DNA of 64,000 nt from Furcasterigmium furcatum (lineage: Eukaryota; Ascomycota; Sordariomycetes; Glomerellales; Plectosphaerellaceae): positions 6,654,978-6,718,977 of the forward strand of contig BCIA01000001.1 in assembly GCA_001599815.1 (NCBI GenBank), read 5' to 3'. The notes beneath the pieces are model-generated. The model searched no databases. It saw only the letters and a program-made list of their open reading frames with translations, and was not told the DNA's origin. Shown here one piece after another: positions 1 to 10,156 of this stretch. A program made the translations under genes and the position numbers. Position 1 is the first letter of the stretch, and each line of letters opens with the position of its first letter.

Positions 1-1036
1 GGTGTGTTCGAGGTACTAGAAGGCCTCGAGCTCGGGCCCGGGGTCCCAGCTCCCGCCTGGGCATGCCCCATGGGTGCATTCGGGGCCTGGGTTGGCGTGG
101 TCGGCACGGGCGCATGAATCGACCCCGTGGCCACTGGAGACGCGCCGATGGGCCGGGACGCCGGCGAGGCAGCGGCGCCAGGGGATGGAGAGGCGACATG
201 TGCCGGTGCCGGGGCCAAGATCGGGCCGTTGCCTTGGGCAGCGGGTGTGATTCTGGGCGACTCGTTGGCAGCGGATGATTGTGGTCTGGATTGGGGCTGA
301 TGTGTCACAACACCCGGAGCCTGGGCGGGACTGTGAGGAGGCGGTGTCGGATTCGCGTCTGCGGCGGCGGCCGGTGTGGTAGGCACGGGAGTCGTGGCAT
401 CGACCTTCGGGGTCGGGGGAGGAGGCATAGCTCCATGGGGAGGCCCAAACTGCATGATGGGCCGGAAGGTCGCTTGTGTTGTTGGGGCGATGATCGGGGG
501 TGGCTTCGGGTCTTTAACCGCGTACATTGTCGCTTCAAACATGTGCGGCTCGATGGTGATGGTGACGGGGCCCAGCCTAGACATGGTCTCCTTAGGGGGG
601 TTGTTTGGCTCCTCGTTGACGACGCCCTTTCGCTTGGTAGGCTTTGTCCAGTATTTCTCGAAGATGCCCTCGGCGATCCATCTTTGCCGCGATCTCTGGA
701 GTGACTCCGACAGTACACCGCTGGATTGGCAGTCAAGTTAGTGCTGGGGAGGGCAGACAGACAGGCGTGTGCGTGAATGTGGCCGTACCTTTCTTGTATG
801 TTCTGGTAGTCCCGTAGCGGGAGGTCGTCGGGCTGCAGATCCTCGACGGTCGGTAGAGGCATACCGGACTGTATAGATCTGGGGAGCTGAGCAGGGGCGT
901 CCGGCGGCGGTTGCGGTGTGGGCGTCGCCGCGGAGACGGGGGTGACAGAGCGTTCTGGCGGTGTTGCGGTTCGCTTCTTCGCGATGTGCTCGACGCGCGC
1001 GGCAGCTCGCGCGGGCAGTTTCCTCTTTCGTTCCAT
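1..1036 (-). CDS. SWC3: SWR1-complex subunit Swc3 (3' part cut by window edge)
   Basis: Subunit of the nuclear SWR1 chromatin remodeller that exchanges H2A for H2A.Z. Exon 1 is 1036-789 and exon 2 runs from 720 off the left edge; the 68-nt intron 788-721 has GT-AG ends and a CTAAC-type branch site. Seen: the N-terminus starts MERKRKLPARAA, a very conserved Swc3 beginning, followed by LPTVEDLQPDDLP. Across the junction the frame reads SGVLSESLQRSRQRW and then IFEKYWTKPTKRKG, the family's core signature. The rest is a long Pro/Ala/Thr-rich low-complexity tail still open at base 1, so the C-terminus is missing. The start is the first ATG in the conserved context. Identification from family memory; confidence high for the family, moderate for the tail because it is unconserved. 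Confidence 0.88.
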
Positions 1037-2007
1037 TTGCAGGGTCGACTCTCATGAATATACGATGATCTGCAGTGACGTCGTCATTCTCCGTAGGCGA
1101 TACAGTCCCGGACTGCACGTAAGCAGGGTCAAGCTGGCGGGGAAATGCAGTTGTATGTAGTAGTGTGCGAGGTTGAAGATGTGAAGATGCAGCTCGACTG
1201 GCGCCGCACGGCAGAGCAGAGGAAATTCCAACTGGACTGGCTTTCCATGCGGCTGGTGCCAGAGGTCGGTGTCGCCAATGACAGGAGCTACCGCACTATG
1301 CAGGGTGCCCATTGGCTCAAGTTGCTCTGGTGGAGTCGTAATTGCGAGTTCTGCGGGGTTTTATTGGTCCTTCATCCTGCAGGCGGCACATACAAAAGCC
1401 AAGACAGGTCAGGGTGGGGTCATGAGGCTTTGCGTCTCCCAACCTGCTGGACCAGAGGTCCACGTCCATCCCGTCGAGTCGGCTGACTGACCTATGGCTT
1501 TGGCTCTGGCATGCATCTCACATCATCCTCCCATCAGCTTCGAGGTCTATTTCCAGCGATTTTGGGTCCTCTTTGTGGGAAGAGAAGTCATCAGCTTCTT
1601 GCAATGCTGGGACAATTTCCATGGAAGTTCTGCGATGAGCTCCGTGACTCCGCCGCCCAGAGCCTGACGCAAGGCTCTGACAGAACCAGGAAAACTACCG
1701 CACTAAAGCCCCCTGAAGTTCCAGTGAGGTTGCAGCGGATGGACGCCAAATGTCTCTGCCAGGTTAGCGGCTTCGCCCCCGCCTTCCGCGTCCAGTCCGC
1801 CACCCATCCCATCTAGTGCCTGAGTTAGCTTCCTGCCTGGCGCCCGCATCACATGACGATTGGATCTCGACGGATTCATCCAACGTCCCGCCTCCCGCGT
1901 CCTTTTCTTGGCTTCGCCTCTTGCAGGCAGCCGAATCGTGAACCTCAAAACGATGACAGACAGCCATGTCGACCTCATAGCGATTACATCCCTTATACTC
2001 AAGTAAC
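1037..2007. other. Intergenic region, divergent promoters of SWC3 and the ABHD12-like gene
   Basis: About 970 bases between two divergently transcribed genes. Short open frames exist on both strands but none shows family motifs, a signal peptide or convincing splice structure. I see no repeat or RNA gene here. Confidence 0.5.
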
Positions 2008-3501
2008 ATGGCTTTCCCTTGGGCTCAGGTCCTCATACCAGTCGGCGTCGCCATCCTCGTGCCCTTCGCCTTCTACATCATCTTCCTTGGCCTCGGCGCG
2101 ACTCCTTTCTTCCAGCGACAGTAGGTCTAGGACACGTGACCTTGCTTCGAGGATGGGCTGACCCATGCGTCTGCAGCTTTCTATACGCCCATAAGATCAA
2201 TACACTCTGGTGGCGGGGTATCAACGAGCCGGAGCGCTTCGGTTTCGCGAGTGAGTGTTCTCTCCAGCACCATCATCAACCAGACCCACGGACTCACAAA
2301 CCGGCTCTTAGATGGACAAGTGACGCCCTTCTTCTTGGATACGCCAGACGGCGAAAGCGTCTATATCTGGCATATCACCCCTCTGCCCCTGTATCTTCAA
2401 CATGAAGACCAGCTCTCATCTCAACCACCAGGAGTTGCCTCAGACATCACGGCTTCGGAGACATTCAAACTGCTGAAACAGGATCCGGAGGCAAAAGTGA
2501 TTATTACTCGTACGTGCCACCGCTCCATTGCTCATTGACAAATCGCTGATCGTCTGATAGTTCACGGGGTATGTTGAGCCCCTTTCTGGTTGACGCCCCG
2601 ACCCCAGCATACTCATCATGGCACAGAACGCAGGAGACATTGCCCAGGGACATCGACCAGATAACTATCATGCCCTCACCGATACTTCATCCTACCACGT
2701 CTTCGCGATAGACTACCGCGGGTATGGCCATTCCACCGGCACCCCGACCGAGGAAGGACTCATCCTGGATGCCAGAACCCTCATCGACTTCGTGATGAAC
2801 AAGGGCGGGGTCTCCTCAGACCGCATCGTCATCCTGGGCCAGAGCCTCGGTACCGCTGTCGCCTGCGGCGTCGCGGAGCGGTACGTGACCCAGGGGGTCG
2901 AGTTCGCCGGCCTCATCCTCGTCGCTGGCTTCAGCACACTCCCCAGGATGCTCAGCGGTTACCGGGCGGGCGGCGTCGTCCCCGTCTTCGGCCCCATGAC
3001 AAGATTACCAGGAATGGTGAGATTGTTTGAAAGGTTCATCCGGGACACGTGGCACTCGCAAGATCGTCTTCACCACGTTATCGGTCGGACGAGGAAGCGG
3101 ATGAGGTTGACCATCATCGCCGCGAAAGACGACCCTGATATCCCTTGCACTGAGAGCGACAAGCTATTCAAGGCCGCCGCTAAGGCGCTCCGGGATCACA
3201 CGGTCGCGAGCCATGAGTCTTTCGATGAGTGGAAGGATGACCTGACGATCCGGAAGCGGAACGGAGCCTTCGTCTCAACCGTGGAGGCGTCGCCTAATAT
3301 CATCATCCGACAGGAACTATATCCCTACGGCGGTTGGTGGACCTCTTTGCAGTTCAATTCGTGGGGTTTCGCTAACTTGTCCCAGGCCATAACAATATTC
3401 TGTCTTACGCACCAGTTGTCCTCGCGATCATGAGAAGCTTCGACCTGAGTACCACTGCCGGTGGCGAAGGCAGTGACGGCAGTGGCCGCTATAGAGACTA
3501 A
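2008..3501 (+). CDS. ABHD12-like alpha/beta hydrolase, membrane anchored, six exons
   Basis: Serine hydrolase of the ABHD12/Bem46-like class, probably a lipid hydrolase of an internal membrane. Exons: 2008-2120, 2177-2250, 2312-2509, 2561-2568, 2627-3332, 3386-3501 (404 aa). Seen: an N-terminal hydrophobic segment at about residues 7-30; then FLYAHKINTLWW, NGQVTPFFLDTPDGE, the oxyanion motif LHGNAGD built across an 8-nt exon, DYRGYGHSTGTPTE, the nucleophile elbow GQSLGTA, an Asp in AAKDDPDIP and the catalytic His in GHNNILSYAP. All five introns are 50-62 nt with GT-AG ends, and every phase restores a residue expected by the family. The open frame past 3332 looks coding but is intron read-through. 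The substrate cannot be told from sequence. Confidence 0.82.
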
Positions 3502-4611
3502 TAATCTTCTCAGCTTTTCCTAGTACGACGTTCGCATAGAAATACAGATTCCCATCAATACTTATCGCTTCCTGTCGGGTATGGCTCAGAGTGAGAAGGT
3601 CTTGTCAGTGAGACCAAAGTCGGAGCCACAACACCAGGAACCAAATGAATCACAGATGAGCGCAAGGTTTCACCCACGTGCATCGGGGAGATTCTCTTTC
3701 TGTGTTCCTGGTTCCCGCGATGGCTCGCCAGAATCGGGCATGCTTCCCTTTGGGCACGACGGGGTGATGGCATCACCCGTAAGCGGCATCATGCCATTGA
3801 CTAGCTCGCGATAACCTCTTCTTGGCATCCTTTTCCTCCCAAAGTTCCTCTTCGACACGCCGCTTAAGGAATGCGATGTCGTCGAACGCCCCGTCACGAC
3901 ATCGATGCCATATCAGCCGCAAAGCACGAATCGACCAAATGCCGATCCGGGGTTTGATAGCAAATCCCGGAGCGCAACGATCCGCGCCGCCTCAGTGGTC
4001 AGACCAAGGCGGGAGGTGCCGCAACGGGACTTCAGGAACGCCCACCCCATGCGGGGGTTGAGTCTCGGCAACCGTCCGCAGCAAGGGACTCAGGGGGGGT
4101 CGCTGAACCTGCATCATCCCCGCCGATATCCTGTGATCGTCGCACCGGTGCCAGGTCATTGGGAGGCTGTTATCGAAATAACCAGGCCCCCAATTTTGGT
4201 TTCTTGCTACAGGACAAATGGGCCGTCCTGGGCTGTGGGGGTCCGCTGTCGTGATGGTGACGAATCGGGAGCAAAGCCCGAGGCGCTTCCACAAGCAGCA
4301 CAAGTCCTCTGTCTCCTCGACGACGTAATGGGTGGATCAGGCGATATCGAGTGGCCTGAGTGCTCGTCCAGATGTCATTCTTGGGTCTCCAGAATGGGAA
4401 GCGGGCGGGCTTGAGTTGCATCCTGCGGCGGGGAAATATGCACTCACATATATTGAAGACTTGGCGGGTTGCGAGTATAAATTGAGCCTCTCCTCGAGAG
4501 AGTTCTCATATCATTCCCTCATCAGGCCGAGTCTTCCAGAAGAGTCAACCCCGGCTGCTCATCCTTGCCCTCTCTGCCTGAGTCTCCAGCTCATAGACCC
4601 AGTTGCCCAAC
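3502..4611. other. Intergenic region
   Basis: About 1.1 kb. Open frames on both strands at 3.6-4.4 kb lack recognisable domains and show no consistent splice structure. The last 150 bases hold the TATA-like element and leader of the rhodanese gene. Confidence 0.45.
4476..4482 (+). promoter_or_regulatory. TATA-like element of the rhodanese gene
   Basis: TATAAAT lies 130 bases before the ATG at 4612, with pyrimidine-rich leader between. Position and sequence fit a core promoter; transcription start not known. Confidence 0.4.
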
Positions 4612-5577
4612 ATGGTTTCGTTCACCAACGCTTTCAAGCTCGCCCTTGCGGCTTCCGCTTTCGTCTCCTCAGCTTTTGCCGCTCCCACGAGCGACCTCGA
4701 GAAGCGTAGCGGAGGCTTTGAGCCCATCCTCTCCGTCCACTGGCTCTCCAAGCACTACAAGGACAACGAGCTCACCATCATCGACATCCGCACCGCCGCG
4801 GACTATGCCGCCTCGCACATCCCCGGCAGCGTCAACATCCCCTTCGAGCTCGACTCCGGCTGGAGCCGCACCGGCAATGCGGGCGAGGTCCTCGAGCTGC
4901 CCCCAGTCAGCCAGATCCACGGCCTCCTCGAGTCCGCCGGCGTGAAGTGGCCCAACCGCAAGACCCGCATCGTCCTCGTCAACGCCATCACCGGCATCGG
5001 CGGCAACGTCGCCTCTCCCCGCGTCGCCCTGAGCATCAAGTACGCCGGCATCACCGACGACCGCGTCGCCATCCTCAACGGCGGCTTCCCCGCCTGGCAG
5101 CGCGCCGGCAAGCCCTCCACGACCCGCGTCCCGACCCCCCGCCGTGGACGCGTCAGGGCCCAGCAGGACCTGTCCTTCATCTCCTACATCGATGAGGTCG
5201 TTGCGAGCCTCAACAAGAAGGACGAGGGTATCTACCTCGTCGACGCCCGCGCCAGCCAGTTCTACAACGGCTCCGCCCAGGACTCGTACGTCCCCGTCGG
5301 CCAGCTCGGCCACATCGAGAGCGCCGTGTCCCTGGCCACCCCTGACGTCTTCGACGCCGACGGCGCCTTCATCAGCAAGAACATCCTCAAGACGAGGGCT
5401 AGGAACGCGCTCACCACCCACGCAGACCCCGAGAAGCTCATCGTCTACTGCCACATCGGCCGCCTTGCGTCTACCTGGTTCTTCCTGCTGAACCACGTTC
5501 TGGGCTACGAGGACGTCAAGCTGTATGATGGCTCAACCAACGAGTGGGGTCGCTACTATGATCTTGTTCTGGAGTAG
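4612..5577 (+). CDS. Secreted thiosulfate sulfurtransferase (tandem rhodanese)
   Basis: Transfers sulfane sulfur from a donor such as thiosulfate to an acceptor such as cyanide. A single-exon gene of 321 aa. Seen: a signal peptide of about 23 residues ending SSAFA, then APTSDLEKR with a dibasic, Kex2-like site. The first rhodanese domain contains DIRTAADYAASHIPGSVNIPF and lacks the catalytic loop, as is usual for tandem rhodaneses. The second carries YCHIGRLAS with the predicted catalytic Cys at about residue 280, and ends with YDGSTNEWG. The start at 4612 is preferred over the ATG at 4603 because it gives a cleaner signal peptide. Most eukaryotic rhodaneses are mitochondrial or cytosolic, so a secreted one is less usual; cyanide detoxification outside the cell is inference. 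Confidence 0.85.
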   Translation: MVSFTNAFKLALAASAFVSSAFAAPTSDLEKRSGGFEPILSVHWLSKHYKDNELTIIDIRTAADYAASHIPGSVNIPFELDSGWSRTGNAGEVLELPPVSQIHGLLESAGVKWPNRKTRIVLVNAITGIGGNVASPRVALSIKYAGITDDRVAILNGGFPAWQRAGKPSTTRVPTPRRGRVRAQQDLSFISYIDEVVASLNKKDEGIYLVDARASQFYNGSAQDSYVPVGQLGHIESAVSLATPDVFDADGAFISKNILKTRARNALTTHADPEKLIVYCHIGRLASTWFFLLNHVLGYEDVKLYDGSTNEWGRYYDLVLE

Positions 5578-5953
5578 AGCAGAAAGGGTGGCTACTCTTG
5601 CGCAGCATCCGTGGTCGGGGGGGAGGGGGTGAGTGCAAGGGGGGAGAGTGAGGATGGTCTCTGGGGGAGGGAGAATACTGCTATCAGTACATACATATCA
5701 ATTATGAGAGCATTCATTAAAGACACACCTAGTTACTCTCGGTAACTCAAACCCAGTTCCCGACACATCAGTGCTAACTTATTGCCCCGTTGCCCCCTAT
5801 TGAAACTCAGCGTATTGCCAAGAACCAGGAGCACCGTCTGTCATCCCACGCCAGACCAATAAGTCTTAGAAAACAGCAACTACTTTATTGTATCCTAGAC
5901 TTCCATGACGGTGGCTATGTATGTAACCGATTCTCTCTCAAACTACCAACAAC
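5578..5953. other. Intergenic region
   Basis: Spacer of 376 bases between the rhodanese stop and the end of the oxoprolinase relic. G-rich just after the rhodanese stop, then AT-richer. No gene seen. Confidence 0.5.
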
Positions 5954-6841
5954 TCATGCCTCCAGCTGAGCTGCGAGGAAGCTGTTGAAGCTTCCATTAG
6001 CCCTCGACTGGAACTCCTGCTCCCTATCCATTCCCTCCCCGTCAACAGTGTCCTCCGGACGACCCCAGCCACCACCACCAGGAGTATGCACGACGAACCG
6101 GTCGCCGTACGCCATGTCCAGCTGACCCTGGACCCGTAGTTCAGCCAGGTATACGTCCCGTCCGCCTTCTTCTGAAGCCAGTAGTTAGCCCCCAGCGCAC
6201 CGGGCTCGCCGCCCTCCATACCATAAGGCCGAGTCACCCTCCTCTCCGAGATCATGCTGAACGTCAGCGGCGCGCGGCACTCAAAGTCACGCACCACGCC
6301 GCAGCCGCCGTTGAACTTGCCCCTGCCGCCGCTGCCCTCGCGGATGGAGAACTCCCGGACCAGGATCGGGTAGCGCTTCTCCAGGACCTCGGCGTCCGCC
6401 GTGCGGGTGTTAGTTGTACGCGAAGCCCGGGAGCGGCTTGCCGTCCTCGCCGACGCCGCCGCGGCCGAAGAAGCCCATGCAGTTCATGCACCCCTGCGAC
6501 GCGGCGGCGGCGCGGAAGGCCTTGAGCAGCTGATCCGTGACGCACTGCGAGGTCAAGGTGTTACCGCAGCAGACGGCGCGGCCCGACGAGGGGTTGAGGA
6601 AGGTGTTCTTGGGGAGGAGAACCTTGGTGGGCTTCAGACAGCCCTGGTTGAGGGGGACGTCGCTGCCGATAAGATCTCTCATAACGTAGATAAGAGCCGA
6701 GTAGGTGATAGCTGGCGGCGCGTTCATATTCGACAACATCTCGCAGGTCGTGCCCTCAGAATCGAAGGTGCCAGTTCCCTCCTCGTCAATGGTTACAGAC
6801 ACGCGCATGATGCTGCCGTTGTCCATGTAGTCCTCTGCCAT
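5954..6841 (-). pseudogene. 5-oxoprolinase / hydantoinase B C-terminal relic
   Basis: Remnant of an ATP-dependent 5-oxoprolinase-type enzyme; only about 290 of the usual 1,270-1,350 residues remain. Seen on the minus strand: EDYMDNGS, MLSNMNAPPAITYSALIY, GSDVPLNQGCLKP, GNTLTSQ and GCMNCMGFFGRGG, all from the hydantoinase B half. At about 6412 the frame breaks: roughly 25 expected codons with the glycine-rich GETICGG-type stretch are gone and the frame resumes one base off at TNTRTADAEVLEKRYP. Near 6130 a one-base loss shifts the frame again before GQLDMAYGDRF. The ancestral end LEA-stop is still visible at 5954. Three independent lesions make it a clear pseudogene. Confidence 0.85.
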
Positions 6842-7149
6842 CCAACACAGTCCGCCTCAGAACGGTCTCCGCGGCATTGTACAACATGGCTGTCCAGGCA
6901 GACGGCATCATCGCCTCCAACATCTATCGGGCCCATGACGCCCCGTTGTACCGCGACGGGAACAAGAACCTCATTGCTCTTGCCTGAATGACGGCTGCGC
7001 TCTACGTCCTCGCGAGGAATTATTACGTCTGGCGGAACGGCAGCCGTGATAAGCTCTGGAATAACATGACCGAGAACGAGAGGAAGCAATATCTGGAAAG
7101 AACCAAGGACGAGGGCCACAAGAGGCTTGACTTTAGGTTTTCGTATTAG
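6841..7149 (+). pseudogene. Dal5/allantoate permease-type MFS transporter C-terminal relic
   Basis: C-terminal about 100 codons of a Dal5-family major facilitator. Seen in one frame: SNTVRLRTVSAALYNM, ADGIIASNIYR, then an in-frame TGA at 6985-6987 followed by MTAALYVLARNYYVWRN and the family tail with MTENER, TKDEGHKRLDFRF and a final stop at 7147-7149. The N-terminal four fifths of the transporter are missing and the sequence directly abuts the oxoprolinase relic at about 6840, on the opposite strand. Clearly non-functional. Confidence 0.8.
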
Positions 7150-7583
7150 TCTGGCCGGGAATGGTTGGGTAGCTCGTAAAGGCCGGCAAACCTGGGGCCT
7201 CAGTCTGACATCGACGACCGACGATATGTTCCCCTGTTCTATTCGAATTTCGTGACAGAATAAGGAACAAAGTCTCTTTCCTGCCGCTGTTTTGTAAGCT
7301 TATGATACCCAAGAGTCCGGGGGCGTGCTGCCGTTTGCGAATCGGGGGCCTATGGAGAGGGGGCCTGGTGGACGGATGACTGTGTAATTTGTGGGGGTCG
7401 TACTTTTTCCTCTTTTGGCTCGGGTCAGGCTATCGTCATGTCGACCATTGTTGACATCATCCTGATTTTCAATCCGGCGCCGATGAATGGTCTAAGCTAA
7501 AAGTACTACCCAAAGTCTGGCAACGGTCTCGGCTGAAGCTTCGTTGCGATGTGTTATTAATGCAGTAAGCCCATCTTCTGAGT
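7150..7583. other. Intergenic region
   Basis: 434 bases after the permease relic. No open frame with family motifs, no repeat seen. Confidence 0.45.
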
Positions 7584-8097
7584 ATGGCGGCGACTCTGCC
7601 CCTGAAACCATACCGCACCTCTTGTTACCACACCAACGTGCGCGCTGAAGAGAAGCTTCATGAAATCAACATGGAAAGGGAGAAACAGATCTATGGCGAG
7701 CATGAAGGGAACGAGGGCCAGGCGCAGACCACACAGCCAGTGGCGAAGACATCGGACAGCGCAGCGGTGGCGCCGGAAACTCGGCCTCATTCCCTCTCTT
7801 CCACGGCAGAGAATACAGCGCAGAAAAATCGACTTGCGAAGTCTGAGCAAGAGCCGCAACCAGAATGGGTTTGGCATGAGGCCGAGGCATCAAACACAAG
7901 TAACGAGCTTATCCATCTACAGCAGCCGCACCACGGTGCTCCGGCTGTGAGGCTGGATATGAACCTGGATGTTGAAGTACACTTGAAGGCAACGATTCAT
8001 GGTGATGTCACGCTTTCGCTCCCGTGAGTAAATTTCCGGGCAAGGAACGGCATACTTATTAACTCAAAATAGGCACGGAAACAAGGGAAGAGAATGA
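7584..8097 (+). CDS. Small hypothetical protein with fungal LDVEVxLKAxIHGDxTLSL tail
   Basis: Unknown function. Exon 1 7584-8023, intron 8024-8072 (49 nt, GTGAGT to TAG), exon 2 8073-8097, 154 aa. Seen: a charged, low-complexity protein with no signal peptide or membrane segment. Near its end is NLDVEVHLKATIHGDVTLSLP, which resembles a short C-terminal motif I associate with many small uncharacterised fungal proteins (about LDLNLDVEVxLKAxIHGDLTLxLL). Splicing replaces the immediate stop after LSLP by HGNKGRE. The N-terminal region is unlike anything I recognise, and an upstream exon is possible. Confidence 0.5.
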
Positions 8098-9605
8098 CCG
8101 GTATCGTCGGTGTTATTCTACTATTCAAAGTAGTAAGGAGATATCTGTCTGGTTGTCAAATGTCAACCATTAATTAGAATTTCTCGGCGTCATGTCTATA
8201 CTCCTCTTTGGTCATGGAAATCATCCGCGCGTATCCTAACAAAGCTTATTTTCCATGGCTTGTTCTGTGACTCTTGCTGTCTGTATTTAATAGATAGCAC
8301 ATCTCCCCTAATCCCTGTCGATGCCAAGACATCCCTCTAACACAACCAAGATCAATCGCCATGTCCACGCTCCTCCATTATAAGCTTCTTCAAGACGGAA
8401 TTCCTACCACATGCCAACCAGAATCTCTTTAATGCCATTAACTACCTATATGCATATAAATCTCCCGGTACGCCCCGACAGTACTTTGGGTGGTTGTCAT
8501 CACCCCGCACGATCCTCCGGCTTTCGGAATGGGGGTTCTGAGATGGCCTCGCCGTCGTTCGAAGATCAATCCATGAGTCGAGGCTTACGAATTAAGATGA
8601 CGATTTCGCCATCTCCTCGTGGTTGTCCGGGGGTATCGAAGCCGTGGCAGGGCTACTTGTACTTTGAGGGGGCGAAATGCTCCGGGACAGGGTTTGGCCC
8701 CTGGATTTACCAGGAACAGCTATTACCCAACCCGAAGCTGTCCAGAGAATATCCAACAAGGATAAACATCTAAACCCCCTAGTGAACAAACGGAACCCAC
8801 AAGCTAGCCTCCTCGAGGTTCTCCTCCTCACCGTTCTGGTCGTTGGTAATCATGAGGTTCTTAGCATGAGCAGTAGCTCCGTGAGCTCATCACGCTCAGA
8901 TGCTTCACTGCAAACAAACTCAATCGTCAGCTTTTTCCTCCGCAGTAGTAAAGCTGTTGAATAGCAAGTTCTTGCCGTTGACTGACCCCCTTTCCCGCAT
9001 TGACTGGGGCAGCTCGGACTCTGGCATGATTTTATGCCTGAAAAAGCCTCTCAGCTGTTGGAGGATTTGCTGTCGACCGGCATAATCCAGATGATCCGCA
9101 CTTGTGCCAGAGACCCATGCCTCCGCCTTCACCATCATTTTGCTTGAAATTGTCTGGAGATTTATCTTTGGAGAAGAGAAGAAATGAGGCAAAAGTGTAC
9201 AACTCTGCTTGATCGTCGCTGTCATCTCGTTCGCGGAGCCCGACGAATTAAGAGAGATCCTCTTCATCCAGCTCACGGAAGTATCCAGTCGTCTCTGGCT
9301 CGAGCGAGAACGGAATGTCATCTCCTACAGCCATGGTAGTGTCGTCTTCATGGATGATGGTGACAGTGGTGGTAAGATGGAATTGGATGGATGAAAGAAC
9401 TCGTCAGGCCATGTAGCTCAAGGCCCCCTTGCGCACCACATCGGTCTAGATGCATGATGGGCAGCCTCACGGCCGCCTCATGGCCGCACAACGTCTCACA
9501 GCATGACTCCGTCATTCGACCAACACTCCCACCGCAATTCAGCCCCTCAGTAGTCTCTATGCGCGAATAAATGGACAAGAAACACCAGTCGCGAGAAACC
9601 ACTGC
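8098..9605. other. Largely non-coding region with one degenerate frame
   Basis: About 1.5 kb, AT-richer than the neighbouring genes. Apart from the interrupted minus-strand frame at 9032-9334, listed separately, I see no gene, RNA or repeat. Confidence 0.45.
9032..9334 (-). pseudogene. Possible degenerate open frame with one internal stop
   Basis: From the ATG at 9334 the frame reads MAVGDDIPFSLEPETTGYF through to EEDLS, meets TAA at 9250-9248, and then continues open for 71 codons (FVGLRERDDSDDQAELY onwards) to TAA at 9034-9032. The frame is also open upstream of the ATG for about 20 codons. The acidic composition looks protein-like, but I do not recognise the family and chance cannot be excluded. 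Confidence 0.25.
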
Positions 9606-10156
9606 TCAGGATCCCATATGGCCGTAACAAGAGAGCCTTCCATTCACGTTGCCTATGATGGAATCTGTCCGGCAAGAGTCTATTAGCACCACGAGTCTCC
9701 CAACGTGACGAGGCGCTCAATGAACGTTGAATTAAGACGCAAACATACCCAGGTTGAAATCGGTCCACCTATGGCCGCCTCGGCCGTCATTGCACCGAGC
9801 CTCGATGCGATGGCCGTCGAGGTATCTGTACCAGTCGCAAGAGCCGCCGGTGTTGCCCCTGAGATGACGGTTATCAAAATATCCCCGCAGACTGTAGCAT
9901 CGGACATTTTCAGCTCGAAAACTTACTTGTTCATGCCTCCCAGGACCCCCCCGCCGTTCCAGAGGCATCTGTTCAAGTTCAAGGTCCCGCGATGCCAACC
10001 GCCCCCTCCATTGGCGCAGGTGCAGGTCAGGTCTGTACCGGCAAAGCGAGTGCCCGCGTTGTTGGTATTGCAGTCGTTGCAACTGGCAGTGTAACGCTGC
10101 GCCTCGACTGCACCCAGCGTCAGGGCGAAGAAGACGAGAGCGAAGGATATCTTCAT
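9606..10156 (-). CDS. Secreted cyanovirin-N homology (CVNH) lectin
   Basis: Small secreted CVNH protein, expected to bind high-mannose type glycans. Exons 10156-9927, 9858-9749, 9679-9606 (137 aa); introns 9926-9859 (68 nt) and 9748-9680 (69 nt). Seen: signal peptide ending GAVEA, then two CVNH half-repeats. The first has YTASCNDCNTNN, LTCTCANGGGG and LNLNRCLWNGGG. The second has GGSCDWYRYLDGHRIEARC and FNLDSCRTDSIIGNVNGRLSC. A closer acceptor for intron 1 would give a 35-nt intron and insert 11 extra residues; I rejected it because the downstream acceptor restores CVNH spacing and has a TGATAAC branch site. Role in self-recognition, defence or host interaction is inference. Confidence 0.82.

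Noticed and set aside
305..1036. Uninterrupted 243-codon minus-strand frame as the SWC3 protein
   Set aside because: It reads through the intron 788-721 and loses the conserved LSESLQRSRQRW block; splicing restores the family sequence.
4669..5496. Long minus-strand open frame opposite the rhodanese gene
   Set aside because: Antisense shadow of a GC-rich coding exon; repetitive Asp/Val/Gly composition and no family motif. The same applies to the long antisense frames opposite BNA4 (13443-14426), the hydrolase (20954-21898), PRP17 (33815-34825) and the copper oxidase (59504-61192).
9859..9926. A 35-nt first intron in the CVNH gene (9926-9892)
   Set aside because: Shorter than usual fungal introns and it would insert residues that break the spacing of the CVNH half-repeats; the acceptor at 9859 fits better.
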